NCBI GenBank assembly: GCA_963836005.1
Contig: CAWIHS010000001.1
Span: 992,001-1,056,000, forward strand
DNA from: CAWIHS01 sp963836005
Lineage (GTDB): Bacteria; Pseudomonadota; Gammaproteobacteria; GRL18
Direction: 5' to 3'
Length of the DNA stretch: 64,000 bases
A model generated the notes under the pieces. It searched no databases and was not told where the DNA came from. It saw only the letters and a list, made by a program, of their open reading frames with translations. The translations under genes were made by a program, and so were the position numbers. Below are positions 26,382 through 35,437 of this stretch, piece after piece; the first letter of the stretch is position 1, and every line of letters begins with the position of its first letter.

Positions 26382-28013
26382 TTACCTGTTCTCCAGTGGT
26401 GCGGTGATAACAGCCCTGACACCATGACCAGGAATGTTCTCAACCGAAAGTGAACCGCCAAGATCCTGCATTCGTTCCTCGATGCTGAACAGCCCAAATC
26501 CCCTGCTCTGCTTCTGCTGCTCAGCTATCATCTCTTTGCCCATGCCCTGGCCATCGTCTTCAACGATAATCTGAATATTGCTGCCTTTTCGTGTGATCTC
26601 TACACTGACTTGACTGGCTGCGGCATGTTTTACGACATTTACCAGTAGTTCACGTACATTGCGAAAAAGTATTGAACGGGTGTCCTCGCTCAGTGGTTTG
26701 TCTTCGCCGTCATCACTGAATTGTGTCCGCAGGCTATATTTCTCTCCGATATGCTTTTCCAGCCACTCTGAAATTGCTGCGGACAGTCCGAGTTCGTTGA
26801 TCACAGGCGAGCTGATATCATACATGATGCTGCGCGTCTCCTGTATCGCCTGGCGTAATGAATCAGAGACATCCTCGAGGGATTTTATTATTGCCGGATC
26901 CGTCGTTTTACCGATTGCTGCTGCCAGTTGAATTCGCATAACTGCCAGAGATTGACCTACCTGGTCATGTAAGTCTGTTGCTATGCTGCGCCGCTCTCTT
27001 ACTTCTGTACGTGAGAGCTCAGAAGCCAGGTCTTTGAGTCTTTTCTGATAATCTGCAATCTCCTGCTCTGCCTGTTTTCGCTCGGTGAAATCTTCGCTCA
27101 TAAAGACCACGCTAGTGACTGAGCCATATTCATCCTTTATAGGGAATCCCAGCGTTTGAACCCAGCACTTTCTTGATACTGGATCGTCAACATTCAGCGT
27201 CTTTAGTGTATCAATGCCATTATATTCATAGGTTGGGAAAATGACATCTTCGCCGAGGTACACCCTCTCGATGAATGGCGTCACACCTAACTGCCTGGCC
27301 TGATCATCCTCGCGAACATTATATTTTTCGTAGAGTCCTGCGAGCGCTTGCTGGTTTAACCCATATAATACGGCAAAGGCAGGATTATGCAGAACGAGTT
27401 TTCCTTCCAGGTCGTGGACCTGAATCGACACGGGAGATTGTGCCACCAGCCGGCTAAAACGCTGTTCGCTTTTATACAGCGCTTCCTGCGCTTCTTTCCG
27501 TTCAGTCAGGTCAGAATGAATACCGATCCATCTGGACGGATTGCCTGCTGCATCCGACTCCAGCAACCTGCCCTTGGAAAGAATCCATCGATAACTGCCG
27601 TCATTGCAGCGCATACGGAATTCCGCCTCAAATCGCTCACGCTTGCCGCTGGCAGCCGCTTCGATAACCTCTAGCGCTGATGCCCGATCATCGGGATGCA
27701 ACAGTGAGGCGAATGTGTCAAAGCTGTGCGGTAGGACATCCACCTGGTAACCCAGCATGGTGAACCAGACAGGATCGAGATAGACATCGCCGTTCTGTGG
27801 ATTCCATTCCCACAGCCCGGTTTCGGTCCCCTGCATAGCTTCGCGCAGACGTGACTCGCTAAGCTCAAGCTCGCGTTCGGCATTGCGTCGTAGAGCGATC
27901 TCGTGATTCATGCGGCGTATTGTGATGCGCGAACCAGCAAACAGCAGCAGTCCAATGACAGTCGCTGCCAACAATCCTAAAAGTAAAACCAGTTCCTGGT
28001 GTGTGAGATCCAT
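26382..28013 (-). CDS. PAS-PAS sensor histidine kinase (NarX/UhpB type)
   Basis: 543 residues. One N-terminal membrane helix (7-27), a short coiled coil, PAS with PAC at about 50-172 (GLWEWNPQNGDVYLDPVWFT; LTERKEAQ), a second PAS at about 178-315, HisKA_3 dimerisation domain with phospho-acceptor His349 (RRSIATDLHDQVGQSL) and HATPase_c at about 440-540 (NVVKHAAASQ, VEDDGQGMG, RGFGLFSIEER). It has no large periplasmic part, so it likely senses an intracellular or membrane signal. Its gene ends 6 bp before the REC-MalT-like regulator, which is its probable partner. Confidence 0.92.
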   Translation of the reverse strand: MDLTHQELVLLLGLLAATVIGLLLFAGSRITIRRMNHEIALRRNAERELELSESRLREAMQGTETGLWEWNPQNGDVYLDPVWFTMLGYQVDVLPHSFDTFASLLHPDDRASALEVIEAAASGKRERFEAEFRMRCNDGSYRWILSKGRLLESDAAGNPSRWIGIHSDLTERKEAQEALYKSEQRFSRLVAQSPVSIQVHDLEGKLVLHNPAFAVLYGLNQQALAGLYEKYNVREDDQARQLGVTPFIERVYLGEDVIFPTYEYNGIDTLKTLNVDDPVSRKCWVQTLGFPIKDEYGSVTSVVFMSEDFTERKQAEQEIADYQKRLKDLASELSRTEVRERRSIATDLHDQVGQSLAVMRIQLAAAIGKTTDPAIIKSLEDVSDSLRQAIQETRSIMYDISSPVINELGLSAAISEWLEKHIGEKYSLRTQFSDDGEDKPLSEDTRSILFRNVRELLVNVVKHAAASQVSVEITRKGSNIQIIVEDDGQGMGKEMIAEQQKQSRGFGLFSIEERMQDLGGSLSVENIPGHGVRAVITAPLENR

Positions 28014-28349
28014 TAGCGTAATACTTGGCTGAATGTTATATGGAATATTTGAATACAGGTGCCCTTTTATTAGTGTTGATGCATTAGTAGCAGATCAATC
28101 AAGAGTATTTTCAGCAGATACCATTATTTATTTCCTTTGTACCTGCAATCACAAAACGTGTCTCATCAGAAAAATTCGTGGGTTGTTTTCGGAACGGGTA
28201 ATGCACCAAGTGCATGAAATAGTGCAATTTTTTTCGCATAAAAAGTCCAAAACCCATAAGATTTTCTGACAGTCAGTTTTACCTTGTTGTTAAATTTCCC
28301 CCATGTCAACATACCTGTCGCCTTAGAAATTTAGTTTTAGGAGACAAAA
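28014..28349. other. Intergenic region between kinase and IS3-like orfA
   Basis: About 335 AT-rich bases. They should contain the kinase promoter and the left end of the IS3-like element. A TTTCCCCCATG at 28298 recalls half of the GGGGGA motif but lacks the repeat. No ORF supported. Confidence 0.4.
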
Positions 28350-28868
28350 ATGGCAAGATCTACCCAGGAATTTAAAGTACAATCTGTAGAAAAAGCACTA
28401 TCCAGGCGAGCCGATCAAACACTAAAAAACATAGCAGATGATTTAGGAGTTAGTCAATCAACACTTCAAAGATGGATACGATTAGCCAAAGAAAACAAAC
28501 TGGAAAAACCTGAATCCCCAATGTCAAAAGAACCAAAAGCAGGCTCAACAGAGAAGAGTCCTCAGGACTGGAATAAAGCACAGCGTCTTGAAGCCATAAT
28601 GCACTGTCACAGCATGAATGATGAGCAGATTAGCTCTTATTGCCGAGAAAATGGAATTTATCCACACCATTTAAAAGCATGGAAAACAGAGTTTATATCC
28701 GATAATCAAGGCACTGAAGCGGTATCCAGGCGGGAACAAAAGAAGCTCAAACAAGAAAACAAGCGACTACAGAAAGAGCTCAATCGCAAGGACAAAGAGT
28801 TATCAGAAACAGCGGCATTACTGGTGTTATCAAAAAAGTGCCAGGCGATCTGGGGGGACCAAAAATAG
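28350..28868 (+). CDS. IS3-like transposase OrfA
   Basis: 172 residues with an N-terminal HTH (ADQTLKNIADDLGVSQSTLQ, RWIR), a second HTH-like part (MNDEQISSYCRENGIYPHHL, KAWK) and a C-terminal leucine-zipper-like coiled coil (REQKKLKQENKRLQKELNRK). This is the layout of IS3-family first ORFs with an extra domain. GGAG precedes the ATG. The second ORF is only a stub, so the element cannot move on its own. Confidence 0.7.
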   Translation: MARSTQEFKVQSVEKALSRRADQTLKNIADDLGVSQSTLQRWIRLAKENKLEKPESPMSKEPKAGSTEKSPQDWNKAQRLEAIMHCHSMNDEQISSYCRENGIYPHHLKAWKTEFISDNQGTEAVSRREQKKLKQENKRLQKELNRKDKELSETAALLVLSKKCQAIWGDQK

Positions 28869-28892
28869 GCTCCTTAAGAGAAAGGAGGACGA

Positions 28893-28970
28893 TTGATCGC
28901 CTACCCAGATCGCAAAAATTACTGTCATCTTATTGATGAAGCCTTACAACACGGTGCAAGACAAGGACCC
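28893..28970 (+). pseudogene. IS3-like orfB stub
   Basis: The frame LIAYPDRKNYCHLIDEALQH then GARQGP resembles the start of the integrase-type second ORF of this IS3 group. It breaks where an ISL3-like fragment in opposite orientation begins. The DDE domain is missing. Confidence 0.55.
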
Positions 28971-28975
28971 GCTGC

Positions 28976-29132
28976 ATTTTTGTCCACAATCTGAGCAAAT
29001 CGGCTTGCTGTTACTTCGTTCATTGATCTCGACTTCCAGCTCTGGAACTGAGCCATTGTCAATCAAAACTGCTTTTGTATAAACAAAAGACTTGAATTTC
29101 TGTACTTGATTTAAGATAGTCTTGATCAGCAT
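28976..29132 (-). pseudogene. ISL3-family transposase N-terminal fragment
   Basis: The reverse strand reads MLIKTILNQVQKFKSFVYTK, then LEVEINERSNSKPICSDCGQ, the start of an ISL3 transposase including the first part of its zinc-finger region (C-x2-C). It stops at the junction with the IS3 orfB stub. About 52 codons of roughly 400 remain. Confidence 0.7.
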
Positions 29133-29309
29133 CCTGGGTTCCTCTTCTGATCTGATATTTGTTCGCACTTTTTATCTTCCCAGATTGAGCACAGGATGCG
29201 CTATCTCTATTTATTCCTTACCCATTTCTATACAAAATGCTATTTTTTACCCACGAATTTTTCTGAAGACCCCAAAACGTAAACTTTTCTCAGCCTATAA
29301 CTTTTTTGA

Positions 29310-29436
29310 CTATACTCAAAATCATTGGAAATGCAGGGAAGCTGTCAAATCCTGAAGTCCATGAGTGTATAAATAATACATGATTGGGCTGAAGGACGCA
29401 GATAATGAACCTGCATTTTCAAGGGTAAAGAGTATA
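29310..29436. repeat. 126-bp MITE-like repeat, copy 2
   Basis: About 95 percent identical by eye to 4675-4801. Its ends TATACTC and GAGTATA are perfect inverses, and the inner TTG-AAATGCAGG arms also pair. Non-coding. Here it lies outside any ISL3-like element, which shows that it moves independently. Confidence 0.85.
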
Positions 29437-29614
29437 TGCCGTGCTTTAATTCCTGTTACAAGTTCCCGAATTCGTGCTCGATAACCTTCTGGTTAAATCC
29501 AGAAAGCCTTTCGGGGTCGGTTGTATATTTTTTCTAGCCATCATTCCGCAGGCTTACTGCTGATGACATTTTTTAATAGGGTTAGTTAGATGTGGAGGAG
29601 ATAAAAGAAAAATA

Positions 29615-30019
29615 TTAATCCGACGTATCAATCCTGCGCCTGAGTTCTGCGCGCCAGGTTGCTGCATTGTCCTGCTGCTTATTCAGCAGAATCCCAAGTA
29701 TATACGCGGTAACGGCAGCACCAATCAGCGCTACACCAATCTCGAAAACAATATCAATGCCAAATTCACGCACACCTTCTGAAAGACCATCCAGTATCGG
29801 ATTAAACTTGAGTACCTTGGACAAGCCGACGAGAATGATACCGAGTATTGTGCCGCCCCACAGGAACCATTTGTGTACATTAACCGGCGCAGTCACTTCA
29901 TCAATCAGATCAGGGTTTTGCCGGAAATAATCGACTTCCTCCTCGGTCACCTTCGTAAACGAGCCCGTCAAAAACAACTTCATGAACACCTTGTCACGCT
30001 GAACTAATCTTTCATTCAT
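29615..30019 (-). CDS. Small membrane protein of unknown function
   Basis: 134 residues. A hydrophilic N-terminus (FTKVTEEEVDYFRQNPDLID) is followed by two hydrophobic helices (about 48-68 and 92-114) and a charged C-terminal tail. No family is recognised. It is the last gene of a run of membrane and stress-type genes on the same strand (30102-32944). AGGTGACTT precedes the start. Confidence 0.65.
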   Translation of the reverse strand: MNERLVQRDKVFMKLFLTGSFTKVTEEEVDYFRQNPDLIDEVTAPVNVHKWFLWGGTILGIILVGLSKVLKFNPILDGLSEGVREFGIDIVFEIGVALIGAAVTAYILGILLNKQQDNAATWRAELRRRIDTSD

Positions 30020-30101
30020 TTTAAGTCACCTCGTTAATAATACTCAGCCCACTGGGGACGTTAGCATCAATTTAAACTATTCGCCCACAGTTCATGACAC
30101 G

Positions 30102-30296
30102 CTATGGCGTGTACCAGATTGGCGAGGGATGGGCCCGCTCCGCGGTTACCATATTTATATCTTTGTCGAGTTTGAGTTTGTAGTGTTTGGCATCATAGGC
30201 GGTCCAGCGTGGTGTCGGGATTTCGATCACCCGACCGTAGTAAAATGTGCGCTGTTCTGGATCAAATAAAGAGACAAGAGTCATCGTGTTTTTCAC
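30102..30296 (-). CDS. Hypothetical 60-64 residue protein (uncertain)
   Basis: A soluble-looking short protein (FDPEQRTFYYGRVIEIPTPR, then HYKLKLDKDINMV). The start is either GTG at 30296 or ATG at 30284, neither with a strong ribosome site. It is kept because it fits the spacing between two real genes on the same strand and has balanced composition. No family is recognised. Confidence 0.4.
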   Translation of the reverse strand: MKNTMTLVSLFDPEQRTFYYGRVIEIPTPRWTAYDAKHYKLKLDKDINMVTAERAHPSPIWYTP

Positions 30297-30387
30297 TTTT
30301 TCTTATGTCTAAATATGGTCTGAAATCTGTTAGATTTCCGGTCCCTTCGCGCCACACAAGATTAGTATGTAAAACCGATTGGCCACA

Positions 30388-30858
30388 CTATTTTTTCGCC
30401 CCACTCAAACCACGCGTAAAGGCGCCGATTAGCGGACCTATGGCAACCGGTAGCAAGGTGTCGAGTGGATTGCGGACAAATCTATGGACTTCGTCCTTTA
30501 ACGAAATGAGTTCAGCTTCTGCCAAAGCGAGTTCCTCTTCAGCATCCCCAAGAGCCATGTCGCGCACCTCTTTCACTATATCAACCTCGGCAGACGGTTT
30601 TAACGATCCGGCATAGACAATCAATACAACTGCCAATACAAGGTCAATACCGCCAATGCTAAGTGCTGACAGCGCCTGGCCCCAGTAAGGTACCAAGGCA
30701 AAAAACACCGGAAGACTCAGCATGACCAGACCGAAGAGTGCCACCAGTCCAGCCAGCGCGCTGAATAGAACCTTTTTCATCGCGAGCCGGAACTCGTTTT
30801 GTTTGAGTATTCGTTCTGACCGCCAGGCCACCTTAAGACTGCGTACTAAGTGTTCCAT
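30388..30858 (-). CDS. Phage-holin-like DUF1469 protein, YqjE-like
   Basis: 156 residues with two hydrophobic helices (about 32-57 and 68-88), a charged C-terminal half with a helical stretch (GDAEEELALAEAELISLKDE) and a final glycine-rich segment. Fits the YqjE/phage_holin_3 group of small inner-membrane proteins. The AGGAGG site overlaps the end of the upstream YqjD-like gene, the same order as yqjD-yqjE in E. coli, where the genes are stress-related. Not evidence of a prophage. Confidence 0.7.
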   Translation of the reverse strand: MEHLVRSLKVAWRSERILKQNEFRLAMKKVLFSALAGLVALFGLVMLSLPVFFALVPYWGQALSALSIGGIDLVLAVVLIVYAGSLKPSAEVDIVKEVRDMALGDAEEELALAEAELISLKDEVHRFVRNPLDTLLPVAIGPLIGAFTRGLSGAKK

Positions 30859-30866
30859 AACACCTC

Positions 30867-31252
30867 CTATTTGCGAGAGAAGAGTTGACCGACGATGATG
30901 CCGAGAGAAAATGCAGCCATTATCGTCAGCACGGGACGTTCGCTGGCCGTTTCTTCCATTTTTTTACGAGTGTTTTAATGTGGCCGGCGATATCCTGAAT
31001 GGCCTGTTCCGTTTCCTGTGACGGTACTTCACTATTTTGATCGTTTTCAGCAGATTTCAGATTCTCAGTCTGTGCTTCGCTGGCCTGATCATTTTCAGCC
31101 ACCTTCGCATCCCCGGTTTGAGCTTGCCCGGCCGATGCTTGCTGCTCTCCAGTTTTACTGGCTTTCACGCGCTCCTTTTTGCGTTTATCTCTTTGCTCTG
31201 ATGCTTCACGCTGCATGTTCTTCAGTTCTTCAATATCACTTTGCGAATTCAT
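30867..31252 (-). CDS. YqjD/ElaB-like DUF883 protein, frameshifted at an A7 run
   Basis: The first frame gives MNSQSDIEELKNMQREASEQ, a long charged, alanine/glutamine-rich region and IAGHIKTLVKK, then runs into a wrong frame and stops at 30926. Shifting by one base at the A7 run (30959-30965) continues as MEETASERPVLTIMAAFSLG then IIVGQLFSRK. This is the C-terminal membrane anchor typical of DUF883 proteins, which tether inactive ribosomes or stress factors to the inner membrane. The shift may be an assembly error, a phase-variable tract or decay. Next gene: the YqjE-like protein. Confidence 0.7.
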
Positions 31253-31317
31253 AATATTCTCTCCTTCTAAATCGAGCTTTCAATAGATGGAAGCCGTTCA
31301 TATCAAGTAGCTGTTAT

Positions 31318-32427
31318 TTAATCATCAGACTGATCCTGGGTCTGTTGATCTGGATTTAACCAGTCCGCAAAGACACGGCTGTATATCGCCAGGACAGTTA
31401 TAAACAGTGCTGCAAGTATGGGGCCCAGGACAATGCCGGCAACGCCAAATAACCCGATACCGCCGAGGGTGCTGAGCAGTATTAGCAGGTCTGGCATTTC
31501 AGTGTCGCGGCCTACCAGCAAAGGCCTTAGAAAATTGTCAATGGTTCCGACCACGCCCGCCGACCACACTAACAAGCCGATCCCGGTCAGCGTCTCTCCG
31601 GATATAAGCAAATAAACGACAGCCGGTGCCCAGATTAATGTCGCGCCAATGCCGGGAAGAATTGAAAACATCGCCATCACAGCACCCCAGAATACCGCTG
31701 ATTCGATGCCTGCCACGGCAAAGCCAAGTCCGCCGAGTGCGCCCTGGATGACGCCGATAATTAACGTTCCTTTAACTGTTGCGCGACTGACCGAGAGCCC
31801 TACCTGGAGCATCTTCTGTTTGTCAGCCTGCGATAATGGCGCATATCCCATGATCGTTTTGATCAATGCCGGACCGCTCATCAGGAAAAAGAACATTGCA
31901 TACAGCATGATGAATAAATTCAAAAAGAATGAGAGTGTTCCTTGTGACAGATTCCCCAGGCCGGATGCAAGGTAGGCACCAGTGGAGCCCGCCAGCTCGC
32001 CAAGCTTGGACGTGATTTCATCCCGGTAGGGTTCGAGTCGATCTGCATAAGGTAGCCAGCTTGCTGTAGCAGATTGTTCCTGCCCTGACTTATCAAGCTG
32101 TTGTTCAATCCATGGTGTGACTTCTTCGCCAACCTGAACTGCCTGATCTGCAATAAGGCCGAGCAGGAAAATTAGCGGTACAATGATGACTGCCAGTGAG
32201 ATAACCAGGGTCATCAATGAGGCCAGCGTTTCACGGCCACCCCATGCTTTCACCAGCCATCTATACAAAGGATACAAAATGCCACTGAATACCGCTGCAA
32301 GCAGCAGCGCCATAACAAAACCGCTTATCATCGCAAAAAACATCGCTGCATACGCAAGCGTCATCACTAACACAAAGCCTTTGCGGAATCGCTCCCTGGA
32401 GTCTATTTCTGTATTCATCATGTGCAT
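31318..32427 (-). CDS. AI-2E family transporter (PerM/TqsA-like)
   Basis: 369 residues with about eight transmembrane helices in the family pattern: paired helices at about 15-55 and 62-90, a loop domain around 95-150, then helices near 150-180, 210-235, 240-270, 280-300 and 310-350. Conserved blocks include GVIQGALGGLGFAVAGIESA, WGAVMAMFSILPGIGATLIW and VGTIDNFLRPLLVGRDTEMP. The family holds exporters of signalling molecules and Na+/H+ antiporters; which applies here is open. It sits in a stress-type gene run. Confidence 0.9.
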   Translation of the reverse strand: MHMMNTEIDSRERFRKGFVLVMTLAYAAMFFAMISGFVMALLLAAVFSGILYPLYRWLVKAWGGRETLASLMTLVISLAVIIVPLIFLLGLIADQAVQVGEEVTPWIEQQLDKSGQEQSATASWLPYADRLEPYRDEITSKLGELAGSTGAYLASGLGNLSQGTLSFFLNLFIMLYAMFFFLMSGPALIKTIMGYAPLSQADKQKMLQVGLSVSRATVKGTLIIGVIQGALGGLGFAVAGIESAVFWGAVMAMFSILPGIGATLIWAPAVVYLLISGETLTGIGLLVWSAGVVGTIDNFLRPLLVGRDTEMPDLLILLSTLGGIGLFGVAGIVLGPILAALFITVLAIYSRVFADWLNPDQQTQDQSDD

Positions 32428-32569
32428 CTCATTGCAGAAGTGAGATTGTTATGACCATTTCAGTGGCCTTCTCGCCTCCTGTCATAACCGGTATCGATCT
32501 AGCCACTCCCATCCGGCTTATTTCTGGCTGGGAGTGACCTGTTTTCTGTTATATCAACAGCAGCAGAAA

Positions 32570-32944
32570 TTACTTTTTTTCCTCATCTGGAAAATGTGAT
32601 TTAGCTTTATCAAAAGCCGCCTTCATGGACTCTACAGATTTGCTGAAACCGCTCTGAATATCATCCCAGGCGTTATCTGAAGCGTTATCAAGTTTTGCCC
32701 ATTGATCTTTTGCTTTGGCGAACTCATCTTCAAGCTGTTCAACATGAGGTTGAAGTTTTTCCTCGACTTCCTTAGCACCCAGGTGCATCTGCAGCTTGGC
32801 TTCATCAATTTTGGTCTGCCAGGAATACAGTTGATCCTGCAGTTTATCGCTATCCGCTTTAATTGCGGCGGGCTGTTCTGTTTTCTCTTCGGCAACTTGT
32901 TCTGTTACCTTTTCGGTTTCTTGCTCAGTTTTATCGTTCATCAT
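32570..32944 (-). CDS. Charged coiled-coil protein
   Basis: 124 residues, almost wholly helical and highly charged (KIDEAKLQMHLGAKEVEEKL, then FAKAKDQWAKLDNASDNAWD and SVESMKAAFDKAKSHF). No signal or membrane segment. It resembles small stress-associated coiled-coil proteins, but no firm family is assigned. GGAGAA precedes the double ATG start. It lies upstream of the AI-2E transporter gene on the same strand. Confidence 0.7.
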   Translation of the reverse strand: MMNDKTEQETEKVTEQVAEEKTEQPAAIKADSDKLQDQLYSWQTKIDEAKLQMHLGAKEVEEKLQPHVEQLEDEFAKAKDQWAKLDNASDNAWDDIQSGFSKSVESMKAAFDKAKSHFPDEEKK

Positions 32945-33159
32945 ATTCTCCTTTTTGTTTCCGTTATAAATCAGGTTTTCGACATCTAAAAAATATTCCC
33001 TACTCTCATTTCATTACCCAGATTTTTATAAACAGCTCAATCACTTCAGCATCACTCACATCGGGCACTCAACACCGAGCGCCCGCGTAGTCTTGAACCA
33101 GGTCCTTATGTAAATCATCATTCTGGTTGATCACGACTATTTCTACTTTGTTTCCGGGC

Positions 33160-34696
33160 TTATTTCATTAACTCGAAATCATTCAGCACCCAGCTCTTAT
33201 TGATGTAACCTTCAAGCGGCCCGTAAAAACGGAACACAACGAAGAAACCTTTATCCGGATCAGTCTTAATCCAGTTGTTTTCGTGACCAGCAGGCGCTTC
33301 AGGTCCAAAATACACGTCGACTGAGCCATCGGCATTCACTTCAGGATCCCTGGTACTGCTGACGGTAATGTTGCCACCTGAGTCGAGCAGGCTCCGGCTT
33401 AACGGGTCATAGGCAGTCACTGCCCAGAAGCGCTTCACCGGTGGTTTAGCCGGCACACGCAAACGATAAGAATTGTTACCAAGCAGGTAGGCACCTTGCT
33501 TATCCCTGAATGCCGTCAGGTAGGCTGTGCCCACGCCCGGGGTCGTAGAAAGCAGGTTCGGGGAGACACAAATAGCCTGGTAATGCCACAGGGTACGGGC
33601 ATCGATATCATCGTGGCCATCTATCATAAATTCGGTATTTCGAATAAACATTTTTTCCCAGTAACGGTCAGGCCAGTATTTTATTTCCGGGTCCCTTGAG
33701 GCATAGACGATGGCCCGTGACATGGCGACGCCCTGCTTTGCTCCCTGCTCGAAGATTCCCTGCATTCTTTCATCAGGATTGAAAGGCTTGCCCTTTTCAA
33801 TACCAAGGCTTGCCAGCCTGCCAAGCAATTCCTTATCGAACAGCTCTGATGGTTCATACTGAATTATTTCGTTGAGCATAGTGAACACGGAGCCGTCTTC
33901 CGGTGGCAATGTATTGGCGCCCATACTGGAGGTATTGACGGCCTTATGCTTACGAGGTCCACTTGCCAGTGGATAGACTTTAAGCCGTTCCTTGAACCAG
34001 TTGACGGCCTGGTCGCCATTTCCAACTTCACCGAATCCTCGCATCATCGCCCAGATCCTGTAACTGGGAGAGTGGAATACATGGTAACCAGCAGGTATTT
34101 TTCCATCGTACCCGGGAGGTACAAAGAGATACTTGCCGCCCTTACCCTTGTCAGGCCCCGTTGGGCCAAAATCCGTCAGGTATTTGAAGGCTGCATCATT
34201 GGCATTGCCATACATGCCAGGCGGGATCTCGACGACCGTCGCGCCATCCACCTTCAGATCGAGAGATGCAAAGGCGTATACGGTGACATCATTTCCGGTC
34301 AGGTAATTCTCAGTCGGATGCATGAAATCAGCCATGACTCCAACATCAGATGCTGAATCAAATCCAAAATCTCGTATTTGCGATTTGACAATGCCGTAGA
34401 GAGAAAGAGCCGGGAAAAAGTCCATGTAGGCCTGTGTCGCGCGCTGCAGGTCCATCTCATCATAAATTTTCTGAACTGAATCCTCGGTAGGGAATGCACC
34501 GCCTTCAAATTTCAGTTTGCCGAAATTGGTTTTGATGCTGTCCCCTGCTGGTTTGAAGTCTTTCGATGTCTGCTTGGCACCGGCTGTTTCAAACAGGTTT
34601 CTCATTTCATCCGGGTTTTCAGCTTGTGCTGGTATTGCTATCCCGACTGTCATTAACCCAGCCAGTGTGGTTTGAATAATTGATTCTTTTTTTCAT
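33160..34696 (-). CDS. Exported DUF1254/DUF1214 protein, paralogue 2 (frameshift at A7 in the signal peptide)
   Basis: Very close to paralogue 1 throughout (LGIEKGKPFNPDERMQGIF; PVKRFWAVTAYDPLSRSLLD). The uninterrupted frame begins only at an internal ATG (34653), giving half a signal peptide. Upstream, ATG at 34696 followed by seven A would encode MKKESIIQTTLAGLMTVGIA and IPAQA if one A were removed. So the true start is 34696, and the A7 tract (34687-34693) carries a +1 base. Either an assembly indel or an on/off tract for export. A GGGGGA-type site lies about 185 bp upstream. Confidence 0.85.
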
Positions 34697-34879
34697 GACA
34701 CTCTCCTTTGAGAGGTTATTAACTGAATTTCGCAAGTGAATCACCCGAGCAGTATTGGGTGCGGAACATCTTGTCACGGACACGGAAGAAGCTATGTTTG
34801 TATTGATTTACCTTCATACCTTTAAATCCAATACTATTAATTCATTTGTAAGCTTAATCAACAATGACGGAAAGCGAAG

Positions 34880-34906
34880 CACCCGAAATGGGGGAGATTT
34901 GGGGGA
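34880..34906. promoter_or_regulatory. Candidate MalT-like operator, site c
   Basis: CACCCGAAATGGGGGAGATT followed by TGGGGGATTTTT. Two GGGGGA units begin 11 bp apart. Upstream of the DUF1254 gene at 34696. It matches site f almost base for base over the double G-run. Confidence 0.6.
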
Positions 34907-34971
34907 TTTTTGAGAATTAAGTAATTTTTGGCCTGGTTTCTATATCCAATTGCCCGTACTAGCTGCTAGAA

Positions 34972-35013
34972 AAACAAAACCAGTCGAAAAGGAGATCTTT
35001 ACCTTTTCGACTG
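34972..35013 (-). terminator. Rho-independent terminator
   Basis: Reverse strand CAGTCGAAAAGG, 9-base loop, CCTTTTCGACTG, then GGTTTTGTTTTT. A perfect 12-bp stem. It would end minus-strand transcripts that pass through the sulfatase remnants to its right. Confidence 0.8.
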
Positions 35014-35141
35014 ATCTGAAAACCTAAACCTGGCGTTCTTTAAGGTAACGGCTAAACATGCCGTTATTACCGCAACGAATACAGTCGTCCGCTGTTGAGA
35101 AAGTATTGAACTGCATTCATGTAGATTTACCTTGCCACTAG

Positions 35142-35320
35142 TTACAGCCCAGGATTTGTGAGTGAGACACCCGGCGGATTGGGATACTTCACCAGCGACT
35201 TCTTATAATCCGCTATGATTTTCAGGTAGTGCCTGAACACCCACGCGTTGTCCGCTGTTATATTGATCTGCTCACGTGGAACAGCCTCTATCCTTTCGTC
35301 GAGCGCATTCCCGCCTCTTT
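35142..35320 (-). pseudogene. C-terminal fragment of a 58009-type sulfatase
   Basis: The reverse strand reads AVPREQINITADNAWVFRHY, then LKIIADYKKSLVKYPNPPGV and a stop. It corresponds to the end of the sulfatase at 58009 (HYMKAIAEYKKTLEKYPNPG). No catalytic part is present. It directly follows the deleted sulfatase at 35438. Confidence 0.7.
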
Positions 35321-35437
35321 CTCGAGCTCGCCTCTGATTGCAAATGAATCACCTTTCTGTGCGGCATTAATCTCCCGCTTGCTCAAACAAGGCGGCTGAG
35401 CCGAGTTCCTTGCTCGGCCCATTCCGCACTGCCTGTG

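Noticed and set aside
28296..28310. A single TTTCCCCCATG as a seventh operator site
   Set aside because: It lacks the inverted partner and the second G-run, and may be part of the IS3-like end.
30388..30858. Possible prophage because of a holin-like protein
   Set aside because: The gene is YqjE-like and sits next to a YqjD-like gene; no phage structural, lysis or integrase genes are nearby.
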